Shown here in pieces: positions 55,163 through 63,164 of a stretch of DNA of 64,000 nucleotides. Source of the DNA: Nesterenkonia lacusekhoensis (lineage in GTDB: Bacteria > Actinomycetota > Actinomycetes > Actinomycetales > Micrococcaceae); contig NZ_JAGINX010000001.1 in the NCBI RefSeq assembly GCF_017876395.1, positions 186,001-250,000 of the forward strand. The letters are read 5' to 3'. A program made the translations under genes and the position numbers. The notes under the pieces are model-generated. The model was given only the letters and a program-made list of their open reading frames with translations. It was not told where the DNA came from and did not search any database. How positions within the stretch are numbered: position 1 is the first letter of the stretch; each line of letters begins with the position of its first letter.

Positions 55163-55235
55163 TCTGTGTCTGAGGGCTGTGTGGGGAGAGGGCGGCGTCG
55201 GGCGTGTGCGGCTGCAGCGGCGATAGGCTGGGACC

Positions 55236-56084
55236 ATGCCCAGAATCCGTCTTGACCTCGCCTACGACGGCAACGCCTACCGAGGATGGGCGGCCCAGCC
55301 TGGGCTGCCCACCGTCCAGGGCGTGCTGCAGGAAGGCCTGGCCACGCTCATCCGCCGGGAGGTCCCGGTGGTCGTGGCCGGCAGAACGGATGCGGGCGTG
55401 CATGCCCGCGGTCAGGTGGTCCATTTCGACCTCACCGAGGAGGAGTGGCACCGACTTGCCCGGGGCCGGGACATCACGCCGGCTGAGGCGATGCTGCGCA
55501 GGATCGGAGGCGTGCTCTCGCGCCAGGACGGCGCGGTCATCGTCCACCGTGCCGCGGCGGTCCCTGATGACTTCGACGCGCGGTTCTCCGCGCTGAGCCG
55601 CAGCTACAGCTACCGCTTGGCCGACGGGCCGCAGCGCAGAGATCCGCTGCGCCGCTTCGACACCGCCTGGCATCCCCGGGCCCTGGACGAGGGGCTCATG
55701 GACGCTGAGGCGACCTCAGCTGTGGCTGCTGACGGGGGAGTGCGCGACTTCGGCAGCTTCTGCAAGCCGCGGGAGATGAGCACGACCGTTCGGCAGCTGC
55801 AGCACTTCAGCATCCGTCGGGGCCCCGACGATGTGCTGGTGGCCCACCTGAGGGCGGATGCGTTCTGCCACCACATGGTCCGGGCGCTGATCGGCGCCTG
55901 CATCGAGGTGGGGGAGGGGCGCCGGGAGCCGGGCTGGGTGCTGAGCCGTCTGGAGCGGCCCAGCTGGGACTCCTCGGTGCGTCTGGCCCCGCCGAACGGT
56001 CTGGTCCTGGAATCGGTGCAGTACCCGGACGATGATCGGCTGCGGGCACGGGCGGAGCAGACCCGCGCCCTGCGTCCCACGTGA
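55236..56084 (+). CDS. truA: tRNA pseudouridine synthase A
   Basis: 282 residues; modifies U38-40 of tRNA anticodon arms. The catalytic Asp52 lies in AGRTDAGVHARG, and later motifs include RSYSYRLADG and FCHHMVRALIGACIEVG. It normally follows rplQ in actinobacteria. The usual next genes rplM-rpsI are not here. Confidence 0.96.
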   Translation: MPRIRLDLAYDGNAYRGWAAQPGLPTVQGVLQEGLATLIRREVPVVVAGRTDAGVHARGQVVHFDLTEEEWHRLARGRDITPAEAMLRRIGGVLSRQDGAVIVHRAAAVPDDFDARFSALSRSYSYRLADGPQRRDPLRRFDTAWHPRALDEGLMDAEATSAVAADGGVRDFGSFCKPREMSTTVRQLQHFSIRRGPDDVLVAHLRADAFCHHMVRALIGACIEVGEGRREPGWVLSRLERPSWDSSVRLAPPNGLVLESVQYPDDDRLRARAEQTRALRPT

Positions 56085-56188
56085 GCGTAGGGCCCCGGCA
56101 GCTCTGTGCTGGTCGATGTGATCGCGGTAACGTAGCCCCAGGCAGGCCGGACGACCAGGGCCGCAGGCATACCCAGGAGGACGCAGAC

Positions 56189-56406
56189 ATGGTGGGACGG
56201 ACGACGGCGCGATCGCAGAGCATGACGGCCGGTGCACCCGATCCGGCAGGCGGGCGGCTGCTGGCGGGACCCTCTGGCTCTGGTGGATCATCGGCGCCGT
56301 CGTCGTGCTGGCCATCCTGGCGGCGCTGTTCTACTTCTACCGCTCCAGGACCAGTGCTCCGGCCGCTGAAGAGGCCGCAGGCGAAGAGGGATACTCCAAG
56401 ATCTGA
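56189..56406 (+). pseudogene. small single-pass membrane protein, frame broken
   Basis: ATG at 56189 has AGGAGG eight bases upstream. The frame that starts here (MVGRTTARSQSMTAGAP) never reaches a membrane segment. A second frame, with no start codon of its own, encodes LWLWWIIGAVVVLAILAALF followed by a basic stop-transfer and a Glu/Ala-rich end before the stop at 56404-56406. The span is one base short of a multiple of three, so one lost base between about 56235 and 56275 would join them into a 72-residue protein. Function unknown. A sequence error is as likely as real decay. Confidence 0.5.
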
Positions 56407-56437
56407 GCGGGCACGGCCCGTTCAGAGCCGTGCCGTT

Positions 56438-56487
56438 CAGAGCAGAGCAGAGCAGAGCAGAGCAGAGCAGAGCAGAGCAGAGCAGAG
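56438..56487. repeat. (CAGAG)10 pentanucleotide repeat
   Basis: Ten perfect CAGAG units lie between the small membrane-protein gene and the end of the convergent PTS regulator gene. The preceding bases hold two copies of CCGTTCAGAGC-like sequence from which the array may have grown. Confidence 0.95.
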
Positions 56488-56511
56488 CCGAGCCGGCCCG
56501 CCCTGGCCGAC

Positions 56512-58422
56512 TCAGCCGTCGATGATCGCCACCAGTTCGTCCAGGAAGCTGGAGAAGTCGGTACCGCGGCGCAGCAGCCGCTGCACGGAGTCGGGCTCGT
56601 TGAAGACCTCCACCAGCTGTTCGAAGATCGTCTGGAAGGCCGAGCGCTCCTCTTCGCTGAAGGCCACCAGAGCCACTACCTGGACTCGGCACTCGCCCCA
56701 GGGCAGCGATCCCTCTGCGATGCCCAGTGAGATGGCTGTCGTGGTGCCGGTCATCTTCAGCGCATGCGGCACCGCCAGCGAATCGGTGAAGGCTGTGGAG
56801 GAGAGCTGCTCGCGCTCGATCGTCCGCTCGATGTAATCCTGGTCGATCACGCCGCGATCCCGCAGCGGGGCGGCCAGCTGACGGATCGCGTCCTCTTCGT
56901 CGGCGGCCTTCAGCGGGCGCAGGAAGGCAGAAGGGTCCAGATAGGACTCCAGCTCGCCGCGGAGTCGGGCGAGCCGGTGGGCACGGCGCCGCCTGCCGGC
57001 CGCCGCCGCGATCCTCTCCATGTCCTGATCCGTCAGGAAGGGCGGAAGGTGGACGGTGCGCTCATCCGGAGTCGGCGGCTCGATGGTGGTCAGCACCAGA
57101 TCGGTGTCGATGGAGGACCAGTCCGGATCCACCCGGGTCTCCATCCGGGTCACCTCGATCCCGCTGCCCAGGGACTTGTCGATCCGGGCCCGCAGCAGCT
57201 CGTGCATCTCGTAGTAGCCGGGAGAGACGATCGTGGCGGTCAGTGCCTCCCCGGCCCGCCGGCTGCGCTCCAGCTGCCCGCCCACATGCATGGCGATGTA
57301 GGCGATCTCGTCATCGCGCAGCGGGATCTCCAACACCTGGGAGAGCTCGTCGGAGATGGAGACCGCCACCTGGAAGATCATCGGATAGGCCGTCTTCAGC
57401 GAACGGGTCAGCGGATTCCGCGACCAGGCCTGTTCCCGGGCGCGGTGAGCCAGGTTCTGCACGTGCAGGCTCAGCCGCCGCACGAAGGCCGCATGGTCGA
57501 TGTCCACCGTGTACTCCCGAGCGGCCCGCTGCACCGCCTCCGCCACAGCGGCCTCCACTGCCGGGTCCAGGGCGATCTGGGTGGAGGGGTCCCCGCCGGG
57601 GGCGACCACCCGGGTCAGCACCAGGGAGGCCAGATGGTTCAGATCTCCACGGCCCAGGCTGACTCCGAAGTGCCGGCTGCTCAGCCGCCCCAGCAGCTGA
57701 GCGATCCGCTCCTGCTGCTCGGCGGGCTCCACCGGAGTGCCCTCCACGGCGCGCCCCTGGGAGACGCGCTCTGCGGCGATGGCCACATGCAGCACCACAT
57801 CGGCGGTGGCGAATTCGTTGACGTAATAGCCCTGCTCGGCCAGCTCAGCGGCCAGTTCGCTCTTGAAGGGGCCGAAGGCGGAGCTGTCCACCGCGCCGAT
57901 GCCGGCACCGCGACGCATCCCCTCGACGTCGAAGTAGCCGTGCTCCATCTCAGCGTGAGCCAGTGTGGAGACCAGCTTTCGCTGCTCCAGCTCCCCGCCG
58001 ACCAGCAGCAGCCGCGGACCGGAGCGCTCCAGGGCCAGACCGGTGCCGTGCAGCAGGCTACGCACCCGGACCAGGTCTGCCTCCAGGGTGGCCTCGGAGA
58101 CATGCAGGCGTTCGGCCGCCCGGTAGAGGTCCACGCCGGAGGAGGCCTCCAAGAGCTCGCGGACCAGGGCGTGCAGCCGGTCCCGGGGAGCGGTCTTGGG
58201 CCGGGAGTCCTTGGCTCGCAGGCCGGCCAACACGCTGCGGTCGGCGCGGTAGCCGGCCGGTCCGGACTCCACCGCGCCGTCGGCCTGGGCGTTGATCGCT
58301 GCGATGTAGGAGCGCACACTGCGCGGGGTCACTCCCAGACGATCCGCCAGGGCCGCCGAAGGCATCCATCCCTCTTCGCGCATGAGCAGCCCGATCAGCT
58401 GTTCCTGACGTCTGCGGCTCAC
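56512..58422 (-). CDS. PRD-type transcriptional regulator of mannitol PTS (MtlR-like)
   Basis: 636 residues: N-terminal HTH domains (LMREEGWMPSAALADRLGVT and LYRAAERLHVSEATLEADLV), two PTS regulation domains (about 185-395) with candidate phospho-His in VVLHVAIAAERV, RLSLHVQNLAHR and AYIAMHVGGQ, an EIIB-like domain and a C-terminal EIIA domain of the mannitol/fructose type (His in AVPHALKMTG). In the EIIB-like domain the Cys position holds Ser (ATIVSPGYYEMHELL), so that site should not accept phosphate. It would activate the divergent mannitol operon when phosphorylation by EI, HPr and the EII enzymes signals substrate. ATG at 58422. Confidence 0.88.
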   Translation of the reverse strand: MSRRRQEQLIGLLMREEGWMPSAALADRLGVTPRSVRSYIAAINAQADGAVESGPAGYRADRSVLAGLRAKDSRPKTAPRDRLHALVRELLEASSGVDLYRAAERLHVSEATLEADLVRVRSLLHGTGLALERSGPRLLLVGGELEQRKLVSTLAHAEMEHGYFDVEGMRRGAGIGAVDSSAFGPFKSELAAELAEQGYYVNEFATADVVLHVAIAAERVSQGRAVEGTPVEPAEQQERIAQLLGRLSSRHFGVSLGRGDLNHLASLVLTRVVAPGGDPSTQIALDPAVEAAVAEAVQRAAREYTVDIDHAAFVRRLSLHVQNLAHRAREQAWSRNPLTRSLKTAYPMIFQVAVSISDELSQVLEIPLRDDEIAYIAMHVGGQLERSRRAGEALTATIVSPGYYEMHELLRARIDKSLGSGIEVTRMETRVDPDWSSIDTDLVLTTIEPPTPDERTVHLPPFLTDQDMERIAAAAGRRRRAHRLARLRGELESYLDPSAFLRPLKAADEEDAIRQLAAPLRDRGVIDQDYIERTIEREQLSSTAFTDSLAVPHALKMTGTTTAISLGIAEGSLPWGECRVQVVALVAFSEEERSAFQTIFEQLVEVFNEPDSVQRLLRRGTDFSSFLDELVAIIDG

Positions 58423-58480
58423 CCGGCTGTCCTCTCCACAGGGCCACCCTATCGAGTTCGGAGCACGACCATAGCGCCCA

Positions 58481-58500
58481 CTTTCCGCAGGGGCGGAAAG
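58481..58500. promoter_or_regulatory. palindrome between regulator and PTS operon
   Basis: CTTTCCGC (58481-58488) and GCGGAAAG (58493-58500) form a perfect 8-bp inverted repeat with a 4-base centre in the 154-bp divergent region. It is the best candidate binding site for the PRD regulator. Confidence 0.5.
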
Positions 58501-58576
58501 AACTCTGAGTCCCTCAGGCTGTCGCTGTGGACTGGGTCACGGGACACTGGAGGGGAGAAGGACGGAAGGCAGATCG

Positions 58577-59197
58577 ATGAAGATCCTGGTGGTGTGCGGC
58601 GCGGGCGCGTCGTCCACGTTTGTCGCCCAGCGGCTCAACAGCGCTCTGCGCGCCGAAGGCCTCGGGCATCAGGCCCACGCCGGGAACGGGTCCTCCCTGC
58701 TCTACGAGCTGGACACCGCCGACGTCGTGCTGCTGGGCCCGCATATGGCGGACACGGCAGACGACATCCGCGGCCTGACCGGAGAGCGCGGCCCCCTCAT
58801 CACTGTGCTTCCTGACGATATCTACAGTGACCTCGACGGAACCCGGGCCCTCTCGGTGCTTCGCGAGGTCCTCGCTGTGCCTGCCGGGAAGAGCTCCCCG
58901 GCAGCCGAGATCACGGAAGAAGGAAACTCCATGTCCGCATCGCGCACCGTCACCGTCGCATCCTCCTCCGGGCTTCATGCCCGCCCGGCCAAGCTCTTCG
59001 TGGAGGCAGTCCAGGGCACCGGCTCCACGATCACCCTGGCCAAGGGTGAGAAGAGCGTCAACGCCGCATCCATCCTGACCGTGCTCTCCCTGGGCGTGGA
59101 GAAGGGCGACGAGGTCACCCTCACCGCTGAGGGCGGCGAGGAGGAGCAGGCTCTCGACACCCTTGAGCAGTTCCTCACCACCGATCACGACGCGTGA
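58577..59197 (+). CDS. EIIB-HPr fusion protein of the PTS
   Basis: One 206-residue frame holds two PTS proteins. Residues 1-101 are a EIIB domain of the lactose/cellobiose-like superfamily (MKILVVCGAGASSTFVAQRL, phospho-Cys7). After a 17-residue linker, residues 119-206 are a full-length HPr with phospho-His134 in SGLHARPAK and the regulatory Ser165 (Ser46 of other HPr) in KSVNAASILTVLSLG. An AAGGA site lies six bases before the ATG of the HPr part (58931), so free HPr may also be made. The linker has no stop in any of the three forward frames. HPr would pass phosphate from the downstream PtsI to the EII enzymes. Confidence 0.85.
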   Translation: MKILVVCGAGASSTFVAQRLNSALRAEGLGHQAHAGNGSSLLYELDTADVVLLGPHMADTADDIRGLTGERGPLITVLPDDIYSDLDGTRALSVLREVLAVPAGKSSPAAEITEEGNSMSASRTVTVASSSGLHARPAKLFVEAVQGTGSTITLAKGEKSVNAASILTVLSLGVEKGDEVTLTAEGGEEEQALDTLEQFLTTDHDA

Positions 59198-59217
59198 GGA
59201 CAGTGGGGACCCCTTCG

Positions 59218-60873
59218 ATGACTGACCTCACCGGAACAGGAATCGGCCGCGGCATCGCCCGTGGCCCCGTGGCACGTATGGCCGCACTGCCGGCGCCGCC
59301 GCAGGACGTACCCTCCCAGCTGAGCCCTGAAGAGGAGTCCCAGCGGGTGGCCGAGGCTGTCCAGGCGGTGGCCGAGGAGCTGGCCGCCCGCGGCGAGCAG
59401 GCCGGCGGCCAGGCCAAGGACGTCCTCGAGGCCCAGGCCATGATGGCCCAGGACCCCGCACTCGCCGACGCCGTATCCGAGCGCACCCAGGCCGGCAAGA
59501 CCGGTGAGTGGGCTGTGTTCGAGGCCTTCGACGAATTCCGCCGGACCATGGAATCCCTGGGCGGCTACCTGGGGGAGCGGGCTGCGGACCTCAACGACGT
59601 CGCTCAGCGGGTCATCGCCCGCCTGCGTGGGCTTCCGGCCCCCGGCGTTCCGGATCCGCGTCATCCGTTCGTGCTGGTGGCCGAGGACCTCGCGCCCGCT
59701 GATACGGCGCTGCTGGACCTGGAGAAGGTTCTGGCACTGGTCACCATCGAAGGCGGCCCCACCTCCCACACGGCCATCCTGGCCCGGGAGAAGGCCATCA
59801 CCGCAGTGGTCGGCGTCGCCGCGGCAGAGGAGCTGACCGGTGGGGAGGACGTCATCGTCGATGCCGCCGCCGGCACCGTCATCACGGCTCCCACACAGGA
59901 ACAGATCGACGACGCCGAACAGCGCATCGCCCAGCGTGCGGCCGTGCAGGCCGCCCCGATGGCCCCCGGCGCGCTCGCCGACGGCACCGAGGTCCCGCTG
60001 CTGGCCAACCTCGGCTCGCCCGAGGGTGCCGCCGAGGCGGTGGAGCTGGGAGCCGAAGGTGTGGGCCTGTTCCGCACCGAGTTCCTCTTCCTCTCCTCGG
60101 ATGAGGCCCCCACAGTGGCGGAGCAGACCGAGTCCTACACGGCGCTGCTGCAGGCCTTCGGCGGCAGGAAGGTCGTGGTCCGAGCCCTCGACGCCGGTGC
60201 GGACAAGCCGCTGAGCTTCCTCACCAACACCGAGGAGGAGAACCCAGCTCTGGGTCTGCGCGGCCTGCGCGCCTTGCTGGCCGATGAGCAGGTCCTCGAC
60301 GATCAGCTCACCGCCCTGGCCCAGGCCCAGGAGGCCACAGAGGCTGACCTGTGGGTCATGGCCCCGATGGTCTCCACTGTGGAGGAGGCTCAGCGCTTCT
60401 CCGAACTGGCCCACGCCAAAGGCCTGAAGACCGCGGGCGTGATGGTGGAGGTCCCCTCCTCCGCGCTGCTGGCCGAGGACATCCTGGGTGAGGTCGACTT
60501 CGCCTCCATCGGCACCAACGACCTGACCCAGTACACGATGGCCGCCGACCGCATGCTCGGCTCGGTCTCGCACCTCCAGGACCCGTGGCACCCCGCTGTG
60601 CTGCGGCTGATCCGCGAAGTGGGCGCCGCCGGACAGTCCACGGGCAAGCCGGTGGGCGTCTGCGGCGAGGCCGCCGCGGACCCGCTGCTGGCGGTGGTGC
60701 TGGTGGGTCTGGGAGTGAACACCCTGTCCATGGCGCCGGCGGCCCTCTCCGATGTCCGCACCGAGCTGACGCTGCACTCCGCAGAGCAGGCGCGGGCCGT
60801 GGCGCAGGCCGCCTTGGGCGCCTCCTCGGCGGCTGAGGCGCGGAAGGCCGCCCTGGCGGCGTCGCAGGCCTGA
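59218..60873 (+). CDS. ptsI: PTS enzyme I (phosphoenolpyruvate-protein phosphotransferase)
   Basis: 551 residues from ATG at 59218. It takes phosphate from PEP on His184 (EGGPTSHTAILAREKA) and hands it to HPr. The PEP-binding barrel shows GAEGVGLFRTEFLF, GTNDLTQYTMAADR and the C-terminal Cys motif VGVCGEAAADP. A GTG at 59194, overlapping the HPr stop, could add eight residues but lacks a ribosome binding site. Placed between HPr and mtlA, so the general PTS enzymes are co-expressed with mannitol uptake. Confidence 0.95.
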   Translation: MTDLTGTGIGRGIARGPVARMAALPAPPQDVPSQLSPEEESQRVAEAVQAVAEELAARGEQAGGQAKDVLEAQAMMAQDPALADAVSERTQAGKTGEWAVFEAFDEFRRTMESLGGYLGERAADLNDVAQRVIARLRGLPAPGVPDPRHPFVLVAEDLAPADTALLDLEKVLALVTIEGGPTSHTAILAREKAITAVVGVAAAEELTGGEDVIVDAAAGTVITAPTQEQIDDAEQRIAQRAAVQAAPMAPGALADGTEVPLLANLGSPEGAAEAVELGAEGVGLFRTEFLFLSSDEAPTVAEQTESYTALLQAFGGRKVVVRALDAGADKPLSFLTNTEEENPALGLRGLRALLADEQVLDDQLTALAQAQEATEADLWVMAPMVSTVEEAQRFSELAHAKGLKTAGVMVEVPSSALLAEDILGEVDFASIGTNDLTQYTMAADRMLGSVSHLQDPWHPAVLRLIREVGAAGQSTGKPVGVCGEAAADPLLAVVLVGLGVNTLSMAPAALSDVRTELTLHSAEQARAVAQAALGASSAAEARKAALAASQA

Positions 60874-60943
60874 GACACCGCGTCCATAACCACTTCACAC
60901 CCCTTGACTCCGCACCCTCTCAAGGATGAGGAAGGCACAGAAT

Positions 60944-63031
60944 ATGTCCACCGCAACGGCTGAATCAGCCGACGGACAGAAGCAGCCCGGCGCCCTGCGC
61001 GTCGGGATCCAGAAGGTCGGATCCTTCATGTCGGGCATGATCATGCCCGTGATCCCTGCGCTCATCGCCTGGGGGATCCTGACCGCAGTGCTGGTCAACA
61101 TCGGGGAATGGACCACCGGCTGGGCGCCCGCAGAGGCCCTGGACACGGCGATCTTCCCGATGATCCATTACCTGCTGCCGATCCTCATCGCGGTCCAGGG
61201 CGGCAAGATGGTCTACGACATGCGCGGCGCCGTCGTCGGCGGCATCGCCGCCCTCGGCGTCATCGCCGGATCTGACCACATCGTCGACCAGTTCAACGCC
61301 GGGCTGCCCGAGGCCGAGCAGCTCGAATACGTCCACATGTTCATCGGGGCGATGATCCTGGGCCCGCTGGCCGCGTGGATCATGAAGAAGCTGGACGGCC
61401 TCTGGGAGGGCAAGATCCGCGCCGGCTTCGAGATGCTGGTCAACATGTTCTCTGCGGGCATCCTCGGATTCTTCCTGGTGATCGGCGGATTCTTCGGACT
61501 GGCCCCGGTCATCAACGGACTGATGAACGTCCTGGAGACCGTCGTGGGCTTCCTGGTGGACCACGGTCTGCTGCCGCTGGCCTCGGTGATCATCGAACCG
61601 GCCAAGGTCTTCTTCCTCAACAACGCCATCAACCACGGCGTGCTCACCCCGCTGGGCATCCAGGAGGCCTCCGGCGAGGCCGGACAGTCCATCCTGTTCC
61701 TGCTGGAGGCGAACCCGGGCGTGGGCCTGGGTCTGCTGCTGGCCTTCTCCGTCTTCGGCGTCGGCGCCGCCCGGGCCACCGCACCCGGCGCTGCGATCAT
61801 CGTCTTCCTGGGCGGCATCCACGAGGTCTACTTCCCCTATGTGCTGATGAAGCCGGCGCTGCTGCTGGCAGTCATCGCCGGCGGGGCCACCGGTGTGACC
61901 ACCAATATGCTGTTGGAGGTCGGCCTGCAGGGTCCGGCCGCGCCGGGCTCGGTCATCGCCGTATACCTCCAGTCATTGGGCGGCGGCATGGGCAACATCA
62001 TCGGCGTCACTCTGTCCTGGATCCTCGCGGCTGCGGTGACCTTCGCCGTCGCGGCGCTGATCCTGCTCAAGGACCGGAAGAAGGACCTGGCCGGCGAGGA
62101 CGGGTTCACCTCGGCTGTGGCCAAGACCGCCGCCGCCAAGGGCAAGTCCTCCAGCCACCTCTCCGACCTGGCCGACGCCGCTGCGGTGCCAGCCCAGACC
62201 GAGAAGGTCATCCAGAAGGTCATCTTCGCCTGCGACGCCGGCATGGGCTCCTCCGCCATGGGTGCCTCGGTGCTGCGCAAGAAGTTCAAGGCCGCCGGCA
62301 TCGAGGGCGTGGAGGTCACCAATAAGGCCATCGCGGCCCTGCCGGGAGACACCGACCTGGTCATCACCCAGGAGTCGCTGACCGACCGTGCCCGCGGCCA
62401 GGAGCCGGAGGCCATCCACGTCTCGGTGGACAGTTTCATGGACGCACCCGAATATGACGAGGTCGTGGAACTGGTGCAGAACTCGCGCCAGCCCGCCGCG
62501 GTGGGAGCAGGGGAGGGGTCGGCGTCGTCGGCCGCCCCTGCTGTGTCCGCTGCGTCGGCTGAAGCTGATGCAGCACCGGTCCCCGAGACCGCTGACTCCG
62601 GCATTCTGACTCTGAGTCAGGTGCGGATCCACTCCGGCTCGGCCACCCAGGAGGAGGCGCTGGCTGAGGCCGCGCAGATCCTGGTCGACTCCGGCGCGGT
62701 CACCGAGGACTACCTGCAGGCCATGAAGGACCGTGAGGCGACCGTCTCCACCTTCATGGGCAACGGCCTGGCCATCCCGCACGGCACCAACGACGCCAAA
62801 GACGCGGTCAAGGCCTCGGCGCTGTCGGTGGTCCGCTACGACGGCGGTGTGGACTGGGCCGGTGATCAGGCCGACTTCGTGATCGGCATCGCCGGTGTCG
62901 GCGATGAGCACCTGGAGATCCTCTCCAGGATCGCCGTGCTCTTCGCTGAGGAGAACGAGGTCGCTCAGCTGCGCGCAGCCTCCAGCGAGGAGGAGCTGCT
63001 CCAGATGCTCTCCGCCGTCAACGACGGCTGA
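60944..63031 (+). CDS. mtlA: mannitol PTS transporter EIICBA
   Basis: 695 residues from ATG at 60944 (AGGAAGG eight bases upstream; ATG at 60926 is an unlikely extension). Imports mannitol as mannitol 1-phosphate. The EIIC membrane domain (about 20-370) starts [20 protein letters not shown] and includes the conserved [15 protein letters not shown] has phospho-Cys430 ([18 protein letters not shown]). An Ala/Ser-rich linker leads to EIIA with phospho-His613 ([11 protein letters not shown]). All three domains look complete. A small CCTTGA/TCAAGG hairpin lies just before the start. Confidence 0.96.
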   Translation: MSTATAESADGQKQPGALRVGIQKVGSFMSGMIMPVIPALIAWGILTAVLVNIGEWTTGWAPAEALDTAIFPMIHYLLPILIAVQGGKMVYDMRGAVVGGIAALGVIAGSDHIVDQFNAGLPEAEQLEYVHMFIGAMILGPLAAWIMKKLDGLWEGKIRAGFEMLVNMFSAGILGFFLVIGGFFGLAPVINGLMNVLETVVGFLVDHGLLPLASVIIEPAKVFFLNNAINHGVLTPLGIQEASGEAGQSILFLLEANPGVGLGLLLAFSVFGVGAARATAPGAAIIVFLGGIHEVYFPYVLMKPALLLAVIAGGATGVTTNMLLEVGLQGPAAPGSVIAVYLQSLGGGMGNIIGVTLSWILAAAVTFAVAALILLKDRKKDLAGEDGFTSAVAKTAAAKGKSSSHLSDLADAAAVPAQTEKVIQKVIFACDAGMGSSAMGASVLRKKFKAAGIEGVEVTNKAIAALPGDTDLVITQESLTDRARGQEPEAIHVSVDSFMDAPEYDEVVELVQNSRQPAAVGAGEGSASSAAPAVSAASAEADAAPVPETADSGILTLSQVRIHSGSATQEEALAEAAQILVDSGAVTEDYLQAMKDREATVSTFMGNGLAIPHGTNDAKDAVKASALSVVRYDGGVDWAGDQADFVIGIAGVGDEHLEILSRIAVLFAEENEVAQLRAASSEEELLQMLSAVNDG

Positions 63032-63048
63032 AGCCCGCCACCCATCGA

Positions 63049-63114
63049 ATCGTGTACCGGATTCTCGGCAATGGGGACCGCAATCGCCCCATTCGCCACA
63101 ATCCGGTACACGAT
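63049..63114. repeat. long two-stage inverted repeat between mtlA and mtlD
   Basis: ATCGTGTACCGGATT (63049-63063) is inverted perfectly at 63100-63114. Inside, AATGGGG (63069-63075) pairs with CCCCATT (63087-63093). Same two-stage design as the repeats around the maltose locus but other sequence, and here between genes of one direction. Confidence 0.85.
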
Positions 63115-63164
63115 CCGCACCGAGGGACATACTCAGGGACACACCGAGGGATAGGAAGAGATCC

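Noticed and set aside
56081-56836. A 251-codon frame across the small membrane-protein gene, the CAGAG array and the regulator end
   Set aside because: It runs antisense through the end of the regulator gene and has repeat-derived low complexity. Only its first codons may be real.
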